From NCBI GenBank assembly GCA_937978655.1, contig CALJUX010000075.1, positions 1 through 64,000 of the forward strand: a stretch of DNA of 64,000 bases, read 5' to 3'. The notes below the pieces were generated by a model that saw only the letters and a list, made by a program, of their open reading frames with translations, was not told the DNA's origin and searched no databases. The translations under genes and the position numbers were made by a program. This stretch comes from an uncultured Chromatiaceae bacterium (GTDB lineage Bacteria > Pseudomonadota > Gammaproteobacteria > Enterobacterales > Alteromonadaceae). Of this stretch, positions 18,688 through 27,738 are shown piece after piece. Numbering within the stretch: the stretch's first letter is position 1; every line of letters begins with the position of its first letter.

Positions 18688-18703
18688 TGCTGCAGCCTGT
18701 GGA

Positions 18704-18737
18704 TGATAAAAAACCGGGCCGGCGCCCGGTTTTATCA
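18704..18737. terminator. Bidirectional terminator between cpxP-like gene and ntrC
   Basis: The palindrome GATAAAA..CCGGGC / GCCCGG TTTTATC forms a GC-rich hairpin with A and T flanks. It serves both convergent genes. Confidence 0.85.
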
Positions 18738-18762
18738 TTCTTGCCACAGGCGCAGCGCAGGA

Positions 18763-20169
18763 TTATTCCATATCCAGTTCTTTTAGTTTCCGCGTCAGCG
18801 TATTACGGCCCCAGCCGAGGCGTTTGGCGGCATCTTGTTTATGGCCGTGGGTAAACTGCAGGGCTTGTTTGAGCACAATCCGTTCAAACTCCGGGCCGGC
18901 TTCGGCCAGAATATCCTCAGCCCCTGTTGCCAGCTTCTGTGTGACCCATTGCGCCAGCAACTCCTGCCAGCTGTGCTGTCCGTCGCTGTTTGTTGTGATG
19001 GGTTTGGGCGCGCTGCTCAGTTCGGGCGGCAAATCCGACAACAGAATTTGTTTACCGGACGCCATCACAGTCAGCCAGCGACAGGTGTTTTCCAGTTGCC
19101 GCACGTTGCCGGGCCAGTCCAGCTGTGCCAGAAACTTTTCCGTTTCCAGCGCTAAATCTTTCGCCTCAACATTCATTTCCCGCGCCGCCTGCACCAGGAA
19201 GTGCCGGGTCAGTTTCGGAATGTCCTGTTTGCGATCACGCAGCGACGGAATATGAATGCGGATCACGTTTAAGCGGTGGAACAAATCTTCGCGGAATTTA
19301 CCCTCGGCCACCAGCTGTTCCAGATTTTGGTGCGTGGCGGCGATGATCCGCACATCGACACTGACTTCCTGATGGCCGCCGACGCGGTAAAACTGACCAT
19401 CGGCTAATACCCGCAGCAGCCGGGTTTGCACGTCGAGTGGCATGTCACCAATTTCATCGAGAAACAAAGTGCCGCCGTCGGCCTGTTCAAAGCGGCCTTT
19501 GCGCAGCGTCGCAGCGCCGGTAAAAGCACCTTTTTCGTGGCCAAACAGTTCAGATTCAATCAAATCTTTTGGAATAGCCGCCATGTTCAGCGCGATAAAA
19601 GGCGCTTCTGCCCGCGGGCTGTGTTTGTGCAGCGCATGCGCCACCAGCTCTTTACCGGTGCCGCTTTGGCCATTGATCAGCACACTGATACTGGAGCGCG
19701 ACAGCCGGCCAATGGCGCGGAATACTTCCTGCATTGCCGGCGCTTCGCCAATGATCTCGGGCACGTGCGATGGCACAGCGTTACTTGCGCGTGGTTTTTT
19801 CGCCTGCGCATGTTCCAGTGCCCGGCTAATCAGTGCGACCGCTTCGTTGACATCAAAGGGCTTTGGCAGATATTCAAAAGCGCCGCGTTTAAAGGCATTG
19901 ACGGCACTGTCGAGGTCCGAATGTGCCGTCATAATTATGACCGGCAGCTCCGGCGCCAGCGCCTGCAGTTTGCTCAGCAGTTGCATACCGTCGGTGCCCG
20001 GCATGCGGATATCCGAGACCACCACTGAAGGTTGGTCAAATTCAAGGCGCTGCAACATCAGGTCGGCGGAGGCATAACTCTCGCAGACAATCCCGGCGCG
20101 TGACAGGGCTTTTTCCAGTACCCAACGGATCGAATTGTCGTCGTCGATGATCCAGACATTCTGCGTCAT
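18763..20169 (-). CDS. glnG: NtrC (GlnG), nitrogen regulation response regulator
   Basis: NtrC activates sigma-54 promoters of nitrogen-scavenging genes. The 468-aa protein has a receiver domain with IIDDDNSIRW and phosphoacceptor Asp53 in VVSDIRMPG. The AAA+ domain has Walker A GQSGTGKE, the sigma-54 contact loop GAFTGA, and Walker B GGTLFLDEIGDM. A Fis-type helix-turn-helix closes the protein (KQDAAKRLGWGRNTLTRKLKEL). It is preceded by ntrB with a 3-bp gap. NtrC sites are visible upstream of ntrB and of glnA. Confidence 0.97.
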   Translation of the reverse strand: MTQNVWIIDDDNSIRWVLEKALSRAGIVCESYASADLMLQRLEFDQPSVVVSDIRMPGTDGMQLLSKLQALAPELPVIIMTAHSDLDSAVNAFKRGAFEYLPKPFDVNEAVALISRALEHAQAKKPRASNAVPSHVPEIIGEAPAMQEVFRAIGRLSRSSISVLINGQSGTGKELVAHALHKHSPRAEAPFIALNMAAIPKDLIESELFGHEKGAFTGAATLRKGRFEQADGGTLFLDEIGDMPLDVQTRLLRVLADGQFYRVGGHQEVSVDVRIIAATHQNLEQLVAEGKFREDLFHRLNVIRIHIPSLRDRKQDIPKLTRHFLVQAAREMNVEAKDLALETEKFLAQLDWPGNVRQLENTCRWLTVMASGKQILLSDLPPELSSAPKPITTNSDGQHSWQELLAQWVTQKLATGAEDILAEAGPEFERIVLKQALQFTHGHKQDAAKRLGWGRNTLTRKLKELDME

Positions 20170-20172
20170 GGC

Positions 20173-21243
20173 TTAAGCTCCTTCTGCGCTAATCGGTAAA
20201 TACAAAGTGAATTCGGTACGGCCTGGCCAGCTGTCGCAGTCGATCCAGCCACCATGCTGGTGAATCAGCGTTTGCGAAATCGACAAACCAAGGCCAGTAC
20301 CGCCGGGTTTGCCGCTGACCATCGGATAAAATAACGTGTCTTTAATCGCCGGCGGAATGCCGGGACCGTTGTCAATAACCCGGATCACTGCCACCAGCTT
20401 GTGACGACGGCCGTGGATAGTGTGCTGATGTAAAATACGGCTTTGCAGCACGATTTGACCACCGCTGGTCAGCACTTGCTGGGCATTGCGGACAATATTC
20501 AGCAGCGCCTGTTCCAGCAGCTCCGGATCTAACGAAAAATCCGGAATGCTCGGGTCATAATCGCGGACAAACTGCACGGCATTGGGGTTGTCCATCTGCG
20601 CCAGCTGGCTGACGCGCTCAATGATCTGGTGCAGATTCGACACCACTTTATGCGGTGGTTTGTAAGGACCGAGCAGCCGGTCGACCAGATTTCGCAGCCG
20701 GTCGGCCTGGGCAATAATCAGCTGGGTATATTCTTTTTGTTCGTCGTTTAATGATTCTTCCAGCAGTTGGGCCGCGCCGCGTAAACCACCCAAAGGGTTT
20801 TTGATTTCATGGGCCAGACCGCGGATCAGCTCCCGCGCCGCCAGATGCTGATGTTGTTGCAGGCTTTCCATACTTATTTTGCGTTGTTGATCAACCTGGC
20901 GCAGCTCCATCAGCAGCGATGGCTGTTCGGTTTCCAGCCAGGTGGCAGTCATGTCCAGCAGCAGATGACGGCCATCTGGCGTGACACAGTGCACATCGCT
21001 GATGCCAAAGCCTTGTTTGGTGTTCAGGGTACTGACCAGTTGGGCGGCACTTAAATCACTGTATTGGAACAGGCTGGGGAAATATTGTTGTTGCAAACGT
21101 TTCTCGCCAACCCCTAACAAGGCGCAGCAAGCGGTGTTAAAGCAGGACACCTGTAGCTGGGCATCCAACACCAGAATGGCAGTGGTCAGTTGTTCGGCCA
21201 GATTAATGTCCGGCAACTCAAGTGCAATATGAGCGTGTGTCAC
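20173..21243 (-). CDS. glnL: NtrB (GlnL), nitrogen regulation sensor kinase/phosphatase
   Basis: NtrB is a soluble kinase that phosphorylates NtrC at low glutamine and dephosphorylates it under PII control. The 356-aa protein has an N-terminal PAS domain (about residues 15-115), phosphoacceptor His145 in GLAHEIKNPLGGLRGAAQLL, the N box NIVRNAQQ and G boxes DNGPGIPP and GGTGLGLSI. No membrane segment is present, as expected. A good NtrC site lies 58-74 bp upstream of the start. Confidence 0.97.
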   Translation of the reverse strand: MTHAHIALELPDINLAEQLTTAILVLDAQLQVSCFNTACCALLGVGEKRLQQQYFPSLFQYSDLSAAQLVSTLNTKQGFGISDVHCVTPDGRHLLLDMTATWLETEQPSLLMELRQVDQQRKISMESLQQHQHLAARELIRGLAHEIKNPLGGLRGAAQLLEESLNDEQKEYTQLIIAQADRLRNLVDRLLGPYKPPHKVVSNLHQIIERVSQLAQMDNPNAVQFVRDYDPSIPDFSLDPELLEQALLNIVRNAQQVLTSGGQIVLQSRILHQHTIHGRRHKLVAVIRVIDNGPGIPPAIKDTLFYPMVSGKPGGTGLGLSISQTLIHQHGGWIDCDSWPGRTEFTLYLPISAEGA

Positions 21244-21300
21244 GGCAAATCCCTTAGGGCCTGAGGACCTTTGGTTGTCTGGTGTTGCAGCCGGTTATTC

Positions 21301-21317
21301 TGCACTAATTTAGTGCA
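21301..21317. promoter_or_regulatory. NtrC site upstream of ntrB
   Basis: TGCACTAATTTAGTGCA is a perfect dyad close to the NtrC consensus TGCACC-N5-GGTGCA. It lies just upstream of ntrB, where phospho-NtrC controls the ntrBC promoter in enterics. Confidence 0.8.
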
Positions 21318-21375
21318 CCATTTTAGGGCGACAGCACACTTAGTCGGGCTGATTTGCTGCTAAGGTGGGCTGTCT

Positions 21376-21392
21376 TGCACTATTTTGGGGTA
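21376..21392. promoter_or_regulatory. Second, weaker NtrC-like site
   Basis: TGCACTATTTTGGGGTA has one good NtrC half-site (TGCAC) and a degenerate second half. It overlaps the end of the DUF4124 gene, 59 bp from the better site. Confidence 0.45.
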
Positions 21393-21910
21393 ATTGCTGA
21401 GGCCCGGTGCAGAAAAAACGTTGTTACAGGACTGGTAGCAATAATCTTGCCGTTTTGGTCGCTGAGTTCGAGGATGAGCTGATGTGCGCCCCGGTCGATA
21501 TTGTGCAGGATAAAATTAGCATTGCTGCTGGGGCCGGCAACGACCTGGCCATCCAGATACAGCCGGACGCGCAGCCCTTGGGCAAACAACGGCTTCACCT
21601 GACCAGACACATAAACAGTCCCGCTATTTTCCCGCACTGTGCCTTCAGGCTCCGGCTTGGTGATTGACACTTCGAATTTGGGGGTGTGATCGATGCTTTG
21701 CTGGCTGATTTCACCGGGCGTCACGGCCAGCATCCGGTTGCCTTCTTTAAGCTGCAGTTGTGACGCGCCAGGCACCGGGTTGTCAGAAAAAACCGGCACA
21801 TTGTTTTTATCGACGGTGACAAAGACCGGCTTGTCGTCTTTTTTTTCCTGCGCCAGCACTGGCAGGGCCAGCAGCGCAACCACCAACAAGGGTAAACCAG
21901 CAAGTTCCAT
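21380..21910 (-). CDS. DUF4124 domain-containing exported protein
   Basis: The 176-aa protein starts at ATG 21910 with a hydrophobic signal peptide (about residues 1-21, ending LPVLAQ). A short DUF4124 segment follows (VFVTVDKNNVPVFSDNPVPGA), then a linker and a C-terminal beta-rich domain (about 80-165) with YVSGQVKPLF and HQLILELSDQNG, resembling an Ig-like fold. Function is unknown. It lies between glnA and ntrB on the same strand, after the glnA terminator. Such genes are common in this position in Shewanella-like genomes. Confidence 0.82.
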   Translation of the reverse strand: MELAGLPLLVVALLALPVLAQEKKDDKPVFVTVDKNNVPVFSDNPVPGASQLQLKEGNRMLAVTPGEISQQSIDHTPKFEVSITKPEPEGTVRENSGTVYVSGQVKPLFAQGLRVRLYLDGQVVAGPSSNANFILHNIDRGAHQLILELSDQNGKIIATSPVTTFFLHRASAITPK

Positions 21911-21976
21911 CACGCCGTCCAATCTGATTCAGTCGATGATGAATTAACTCTAACCGGCTTTTCCTGCTTTGACCAG

Positions 21977-22002
21977 AACAAAAAGCCCGCAGATGCGGGC
22001 TT
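21977..22002 (-). terminator. Terminator of glnA
   Basis: On the minus strand AAGCCCGC-ATCT-GCGGGCTT is followed by TTTG, about 50 bp after the glnA stop. It should separate most glnA transcription from the downstream DUF4124-ntrBC genes. Confidence 0.88.
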
Positions 22003-22051
22003 GGGTATTATGCAGTTCACACTTTATAAATCAGTGTGTTAGCCAGTGAAA

Positions 22052-23461
22052 TTACACGCTGTAATACAGTTCGTATTCCAGTGGGTGTACGGCCATTGAC
22101 ACGCGTTTGGCTTCAGCACGTTTCAGTGCAATGTACGCATCGATCATCGCGTCTGACATCACGCCGCCTTTAGTGAAGATTGCGCGGTTGGCATCCAGTG
22201 CATCCAGTGCTTCGTCCAGTGAACCACACACTTGCGGAACCAGTGCTTCTTCTTCTGGTGGCAGGTCGTACAGGTCTTTGTCCATGGCATCGCCTGGGTG
22301 GATTTTGTTCTGGATACCATCCAGACCAGCCATCAGCTGTGCAACGAATGCCAGGTACGGGTTCGCCGCCGGATCCGGGAAACGCACTTCGATACGGCGT
22401 GCTTTTGCACTTGGTACCAGTGGAATACGCACAGAAGCAGAACGGTTACGGGCTGAGTAAGCCAGCATCACCGGCGCTTCATAGTGTGGAACCAGACGCT
22501 TGTACGAGTTGGTTGACGGGTTGGTGAACGCGTTGATTGCTTTGGCGTGTTTGATGATACCGCCAATGTAGTACAGCGCAGTTTCTGACAGACCGGCATA
22601 TTTATCACCGGCAAACAGGTTGACGCCGTCTTTGGCTAAAGACTGGTGGCAGTGCATGCCTGAACCGTTGTCACCAACGATTGGTTTTGGCATGAAAGTC
22701 ACAGTTTTACCGTACATATGGGCGACGTTGTGCACCACATATTTCAGTTGTTGTGTTTCGTCCGCTTTTTTCGTCAGCGTGTTAAAACGGGTAGCGATTT
22801 CGTTCTGACCGGCTGTGGCCACTTCGTGGTGGTGCGCTTCAACCGTCTGACCCATTTCTTCCAGCACCATACACATAGCGCTGCGGATATCGTGATGCTG
22901 GTCTACTGGTGGCACCGGGAAGTAACCGCCTTTCACGCCAGGGCGATGGGCTTTGTTACCGTCTTCATATTCAGCATCTGAGTTCCAGGCCGCTTCTGAA
23001 GAATCCACTTTAAAGAATGAACCTGACATATCGTTTTTGAAACGCACGTCATCAAACATGAACCACTCAGGCTCTGGGCCAAACAGCACAGTGTCGGCGA
23101 TGCCGGTAGATTTCAGATATTCTTCTGCGCGTTTTGCGATAGAACGCGGGCAACGCTCGTAACCTTGCATGGTGCTTGGTTCGATGACGTCACAGGTGAT
23201 CAGCACAGTGGTTTCTTCGAAGAATGGGTCCAGCAGCATGGTGCTGGCGTCTGGCATCAGGATCATGTCCGAGTCGTTGATACCTTTCCAGCCGGCGATA
23301 GAAGAGCCGTCGAACATTTTGCCGTTTTCGAAGAAGTCTTCGTCAATTTGGCTGGCAGGAATAGTAACGTGCTGCTCTTTACCTTTGGTGTCAGTAAAAC
23401 GTAAATCAACAAACTTCACGTCGTTTTCTTTCATAAAACTCAGAACGTTCGATGCAGACAT
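22052..23461 (-). CDS. glnA: Glutamine synthetase type I
   Basis: GlnA makes glutamine from glutamate, ammonia and ATP in a dodecamer. The ATG at 23461 has a strong GGAGGA site and gives 469 aa, the same as E. coli; an upstream in-frame start is not needed. Signatures include DGSSIAGWKGINDSDM, KPIVGDNGSGMH, NRSASVRIP and the adenylylation tyrosine in KDLYDLPPEE. Two of the upstream NtrC sites form a mirrored pair, and a sigma-54 promoter is readable between them and the gene. Confidence 0.98.
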   Translation of the reverse strand: MSASNVLSFMKENDVKFVDLRFTDTKGKEQHVTIPASQIDEDFFENGKMFDGSSIAGWKGINDSDMILMPDASTMLLDPFFEETTVLITCDVIEPSTMQGYERCPRSIAKRAEEYLKSTGIADTVLFGPEPEWFMFDDVRFKNDMSGSFFKVDSSEAAWNSDAEYEDGNKAHRPGVKGGYFPVPPVDQHHDIRSAMCMVLEEMGQTVEAHHHEVATAGQNEIATRFNTLTKKADETQQLKYVVHNVAHMYGKTVTFMPKPIVGDNGSGMHCHQSLAKDGVNLFAGDKYAGLSETALYYIGGIIKHAKAINAFTNPSTNSYKRLVPHYEAPVMLAYSARNRSASVRIPLVPSAKARRIEVRFPDPAANPYLAFVAQLMAGLDGIQNKIHPGDAMDKDLYDLPPEEEALVPQVCGSLDEALDALDANRAIFTKGGVMSDAMIDAYIALKRAEAKRVSMAVHPLEYELYYSV

Positions 23462-23526
23462 GCATTCCTCCGGATTCAACTCAAACTAAGGTTCAGGTGC
23501 GGCTTGCCGCTGGTTTGCGCTTGTAA

Positions 23527-23542
23527 TGCTAAAGCTGTGCCA
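23527..23542 (-). promoter_or_regulatory. Sigma-54 promoter of glnA
   Basis: On the minus strand TGGCACAGCTTTAGCA matches TGGCAC-N5-TTGCA with one change (TAGCA) and correct GG-to-GC spacing. It lies 66 bp upstream of the glnA start. Confidence 0.85.
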
Positions 23543-23605
23543 GATTACTAAATATATGATTTTGATATATATATGCAGCAAAGTGTCGGCAGGGCTCAGA
23601 ATGAA

Positions 23606-23622
23606 TGCACTTAAATGGTGCA
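23606..23622. promoter_or_regulatory. NtrC site upstream of glnA
   Basis: TGCACTTAAATGGTGCA fits the NtrC consensus in both halves. It lies about 65-80 bp upstream of the sigma-54 promoter. Confidence 0.85.
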
Positions 23623-23624
23623 TT

Positions 23625-23675
23625 GCTGCACTTAAAGTGGGCATTCTGGCGGTGAGTGCCCACTTTAAGTGCAGC
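23625..23675. promoter_or_regulatory. Mirrored pair of NtrC-like sites upstream of glnA
   Basis: Two 17-bp NtrC-like sites, TGCACTTAAAGTGGGCA (23627-23643) and its exact reverse complement (23657-23673), face each other across 13 bp. The identity extends to 19 bp per arm. Together with the site at 23606 this makes three binding sites, consistent with an enhancer for co-operative NtrC binding. Confidence 0.82.
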
Positions 23676-24058
23676 GACCGGCGACAGCGCTAACGATAGC
23701 AAGAAATGGTCAGAGTTAAGCGCCGGCAGGCAAAATAAAATCGCCGCGTTTCGCGCTGGCAGATGGCCGTGCGGGCCGGGACTATGGTGACTTATTTTCG
23801 TAAAAAGGCGTTTTTTGCCTGAGACCGGGTCGGTCTGAACTGTGATTGGCAGGAGTTTTGCTTTGAGCGCACAGCATGACAATCGCAGCAAAGGCGCGTC
23901 AATGCTGGTGGTGCTGAAAAAAACAGCAAGGACGGGCCAGATAAATTTCCCAGCCAGTCGTAAAGCAGGTAAAATACGCGCACCAATTTTTCGGGTACTT
24001 GCGGTGGGTGACTACAAGCGGGTACACATTTACACTTCACAAAGCGAGTACCAAATAA
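23676..24058. other. Intergenic region between the glnA control region and typA
   Basis: About 380 bp without a convincing gene. A TTG-started frame (23863-24069) with GGAG upstream could encode 68 basic residues and would run into typA, but nothing in it is recognisable. The typA promoter should be here; TAAAAT near 23970 may be a -10 box, with no clear -35. Confidence 0.5.
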
Positions 24059-25879
24059 ATGTCTTATGATATCAGCAAGTTGCGCAATATCGCCATTATC
24101 GCGCACGTTGACCACGGTAAAACTACACTTGTTGACAAATTACTGCAACAGTCCGGCACTTTTGATGCCCGCGCTAAATTGCAGGAACGAATGATGGATT
24201 CAAACGCGCAAGAATCTGAGCGCGGCATTACCATCCTGGCGAAAAATACTTCAGTCCGCTGGAATGGCTATCAGATCAACATCCTGGACACACCAGGCCA
24301 CGCCGACTTCGGTGGTGAAGTTGAGCGCGTTCTGTCGATGGCAGACTCAGTACTGTTATTAGTCGATGCGGTTGAAGGCCCAATGCCACAAACCCGTTTC
24401 GTGACGCAAAAAGCATTCGCCCACGGTTTAAAACCAATTGTTGTTGTAAACAAGATCGACCGCCCGGGCGCACGTCCGGATTGGGTGATCGACCAGGTAT
24501 TCGACCTGTTTGACAACTTAGGCGCCACTGACGAGCAGTTAGATTTCCCAATCGTCTACGCATCAGCCATCAATGGCTGGGCGACTTTGGATTACAACGA
24601 GCCAAAAACTGACATCAACGACCTGTTCGCCGCCATTGTTGAGCACGTAGCACCACCAAAAGTAGAACTGGATGGCGACACCCAAATCCAGGTGTCTCAG
24701 TTAGATTACTCCAGCTACCTCGGCATTATCGGTATCGGCCGCATCAAACGCGGTACCTTACGCGTCAACCAGCAAGTCACCATTTTGGGTGCTGACGGTT
24801 CCAAACGGAACGGCAAAGTGGGTCAGGTATTCACTTACTTAGGTCTGGAACGGATTGACACTCAGGAAGCAAACGCTGGTGACATCATTGCATTCACCGG
24901 TTTAGGCGACCTGAAAATTTCTGACACTATTTGTGCCCCTACGACACTGGAAGCCCTGCCAGCATTGCAGGTAGACGAACCAACTGTGACCATGACTTTC
25001 CAGGTCAACACTTCGCCGTTTGCTGGTAAAGAAGGTAAGTTCGTGACGTCTCGTCAGATCCTGGAACGTTTAAACCATGAACTGAAACACAACGTGGCAC
25101 TGCGTGTTGAAGAAACCGAAGACGGTGACAAATTTAAAGTGTCTGGCCGTGGTGAACTGCACTTAGGTGTATTAATCGAAAACATGCGCCGTGAAGGTTT
25201 CGAACTTGCCGTATCTCGTCCTGAAGTCATCATGAAAGTGGTTGACGGCGTGAAGATGGAACCAATCGAAAACGTCACCATCGACGTGGAAGAGCAGCAC
25301 CAGGGCTCTATCATGGAGAAAATGGGTGAGCGTAAAGCTGAAATGACCAATATGCAGCCAGACGGTAAAGGCCGCATCCGGATGGATTTCCAGATGCCAA
25401 GCCGCGGCCTGATCGGTTTCCGCACTGAATTTATGACGCTGACTTCAGGCACAGGCCTGATGTACAACAGCTTCGACCATTACGGTCCACATAAAGGTGG
25501 TTCAATCGGTCTGCGGATGAACGGTGTACTGATCTCCAATGCGATGGGTAAAGCTGCCGGTTATGCGATCTTCTCGCTGCAGGAACGTGGCCGGATGTTT
25601 ATCGGTCATGCGGATGAAGTGTATGAAGGCCAGGTTATCGGTATTCACAGCCGCAGCAACGACCTGACAGTGAACTGCTTAAAAGGCAAACAGCTGACCA
25701 ACGTCCGTGCTTCAGGTACTGACGAAGCGATTAACCTGGTGCCGCCAATCCGCTACACGCTGGAGCAGGCGCTGGAATTTATCGATGACGACGAATTGGT
25801 TGAAGTGACGCCGGTGTCCATCCGGATCCGTAAACGTCACCTGACCGAAAACGACCGCAAACGCGCCAGCCGCGGTTAA
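24059..25879 (+). CDS. typA: TypA/BipA, ribosome-associated translational GTPase
   Basis: TypA (BipA) is an EF-G-like GTPase that helps ribosome assembly and stress or cold adaptation. The 606-aa protein has G1 AHVDHGKTTL, switch I ERGITI, G3 DTPGHADFGGEVER, G4 NKIDRPGARP, then domain II, an EF-G-like domain V with GRGELHLGVLIENMRREGFEL, and the BipA-specific C-terminal domain. Codon use is biased towards preferred codons, as in highly expressed genes. The Shine-Dalgarno is weak. Confidence 0.97.
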   Translation: MSYDISKLRNIAIIAHVDHGKTTLVDKLLQQSGTFDARAKLQERMMDSNAQESERGITILAKNTSVRWNGYQINILDTPGHADFGGEVERVLSMADSVLLLVDAVEGPMPQTRFVTQKAFAHGLKPIVVVNKIDRPGARPDWVIDQVFDLFDNLGATDEQLDFPIVYASAINGWATLDYNEPKTDINDLFAAIVEHVAPPKVELDGDTQIQVSQLDYSSYLGIIGIGRIKRGTLRVNQQVTILGADGSKRNGKVGQVFTYLGLERIDTQEANAGDIIAFTGLGDLKISDTICAPTTLEALPALQVDEPTVTMTFQVNTSPFAGKEGKFVTSRQILERLNHELKHNVALRVEETEDGDKFKVSGRGELHLGVLIENMRREGFELAVSRPEVIMKVVDGVKMEPIENVTIDVEEQHQGSIMEKMGERKAEMTNMQPDGKGRIRMDFQMPSRGLIGFRTEFMTLTSGTGLMYNSFDHYGPHKGGSIGLRMNGVLISNAMGKAAGYAIFSLQERGRMFIGHADEVYEGQVIGIHSRSNDLTVNCLKGKQLTNVRASGTDEAINLVPPIRYTLEQALEFIDDDELVEVTPVSIRIRKRHLTENDRKRASRG

Positions 25880-25931
25880 TTTCGCTGGTTGACCGATTGC
25901 CCGGCACTGTTGCATGACAGCGCGCCGGCCC

Positions 25932-25965
25932 ACAAAACCCGTGCTGTCAGCGCGGGTTTTGTTTA
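25932..25965 (+). terminator. Terminator after typA
   Basis: ACAAAACCCG...CGGGTTTTGT forms a 10-bp stem followed by TTTATTTA, about 50 bp after the typA stop. Confidence 0.85.
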
Positions 25966-26066
25966 TTTAGAGATAGTTGGGACAAAGCGCTGGCGATGCC
26001 AGCCAATGCTGTGTATCGTGCTGCACAGTTTAACGTTGCCAGTTTGTTGCATGGAGTCAGTGCTCA

Positions 26067-27677
26067 ATGACCTCTCGGCGGTCGTTTTATAAAAGTAAAA
26101 CCGTTCTGGTGGTGGATGATTCTGACCAAATTCGCAGCTATTTCAAAAGTATGCTGTTGTTGATTGGTTTTGATGATGTCACGCTGGCGCGCGATGCAGA
26201 GATGGCATTGTCCTGTTGCCGCCGTATCCCTTTTGACTTTATTTTATGCGACTTTCACCTTGGCACCGGCCGCGATGGTTATCAGCTGTTTGAGGTGCTG
26301 CGCACCGAGCGTTTGCTCAAAGCTGACAGCTGTTTTCTGGTGGTCAGTGCCGAACGTCAGCGCCAGGCAATATATGGCATTATCGAATTCCAGCCGGACG
26401 ATTATCTGCTGAAGCCTTTTAGTTATGCTGAACTGGAACGCCGCATCACCCGCGCATATCACATTAAACAGGCACTGAAATTGGCGTATCAGGCCATTTA
26501 CCGGCATGAGTTCGCCGATGCGGTGCAGGCCTGTGATCATGTAGTAGATCATCGCAGCAAATATGCCATGCACGCCACCCGGCTGAAAGCCGAGTTGCTG
26601 GTGCGGCTGGAACGCTTTGATGAAGCGGAGCATTTGTATCAGTGGGCGCTGACCGTGCGGGATTTTGCCTGGGCGCGGTTGGGGCTGGCAGTCACTTATG
26701 GTTATCAGGGCCGCAGTCAGGAAGCGGAAAGCGCACTGCAAGAGCTGTCCGGGCAAGCGGAAACCAGGATTGAAGCGCTCGACTGGCTGACCCGGTTGTA
26801 TATCAGCCAGCAAAAGCCGGCAGAAGCCTTGCTGGCGGTGGAGCAGGTGGCAAAAACGTCGCCGCGCAATTACCTGCGTCAGCATGTGCTGGCAACACTG
26901 GCGGTGATTGAGAACCGCAAAGATTTATCGGTGCAGGTGCATCAACGTTTGCTGAATGCGGCACGTTATTCGATGCACGACACTGCCGACAACATGCTGA
27001 ACTATGCCAGAGCCCTGATTGAACAGGCAAAAGATCAGGACGCCAAGGCGCGCAAAGAAACGCTGCTGCGCCTGGACAGTTTTTTAATGACCATTAAAAA
27101 ACGTTTTCACCCGGCCAGTTTTGAGCACGACCGTTTAGTGGTCGATGCCCGCATCGCCATGCTGGAAGGGAAAACCAAAGACGCTATCCGCCTGCTGGAA
27201 CACAGCGAACAGCTCAGTCTGGAAAAACATTTGTCGCCGGCGGCGATGCTGGACCGGGCGCGGGCATATTTTGAAGCCGGCAATCTGGCGATGTGTGATC
27301 ACTACATGGCGGCTTTGTCTGCGCTGACACAGGATGACAATCTGTATTGCAGCGCCATTGGACTGATGATGCAGCATGAGCAGAAAAAACATCAGCAGCT
27401 GCGCCAGCAACTGATGGAGCGCAATGCGGCTGGCATGCAGGCGTATGGCAGTGGCGATTTTTCCATGGCGATCGATTATTTCCGCACTGCACTGGAATCC
27501 ATGCCGGCCAATGTCAATATCGCGCTGAATTTATTGCAGGCGCTGAGTATGCGCGAGACGCTGAACCAGGATTTGACCGCACTGGCGCGACATTGTGTCG
27601 AACTGATTGAGCAAGGGCAGTTACCGGGTGACCAGCAGAAACGCTATCAGGTGATCCTGAGCCATCTGGACCTCTGA
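26067..27677 (+). CDS. Response regulator with C-terminal TPR-like repeats
   Basis: The 536-aa protein has an N-terminal receiver domain (residues about 10-135) with the acidic pair in VVDDSDQIRS, phosphoacceptor Asp62 in LCDFHLG and Lys in LLKPF. The rest is about 400 residues of helical TPR-type repeats (for example RFDEAEHLYQWAL and QGRSQEAESALQELSG). There is no DNA-binding or enzymatic output domain, so the output is probably by protein-protein contact. No kinase gene is next to it. It is a stand-alone gene after the typA terminator. Confidence 0.85.
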   Translation: MTSRRSFYKSKTVLVVDDSDQIRSYFKSMLLLIGFDDVTLARDAEMALSCCRRIPFDFILCDFHLGTGRDGYQLFEVLRTERLLKADSCFLVVSAERQRQAIYGIIEFQPDDYLLKPFSYAELERRITRAYHIKQALKLAYQAIYRHEFADAVQACDHVVDHRSKYAMHATRLKAELLVRLERFDEAEHLYQWALTVRDFAWARLGLAVTYGYQGRSQEAESALQELSGQAETRIEALDWLTRLYISQQKPAEALLAVEQVAKTSPRNYLRQHVLATLAVIENRKDLSVQVHQRLLNAARYSMHDTADNMLNYARALIEQAKDQDAKARKETLLRLDSFLMTIKKRFHPASFEHDRLVVDARIAMLEGKTKDAIRLLEHSEQLSLEKHLSPAAMLDRARAYFEAGNLAMCDHYMAALSALTQDDNLYCSAIGLMMQHEQKKHQQLRQQLMERNAAGMQAYGSGDFSMAIDYFRTALESMPANVNIALNLLQALSMRETLNQDLTALARHCVELIEQGQLPGDQQKRYQVILSHLDL

Positions 27678-27738
27678 CTGGTATTTCAGGGGCGCATTGA
27701 TTACACTGCGGCGGTTTTCCCGCAACGAGAAGCTCGTG

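Noticed and set aside
23863..24069. Small 68-aa gene upstream of and overlapping typA
   Set aside because: It has GGAG before a TTG, but no recognisable features, and it runs through the typA control region and start codon.
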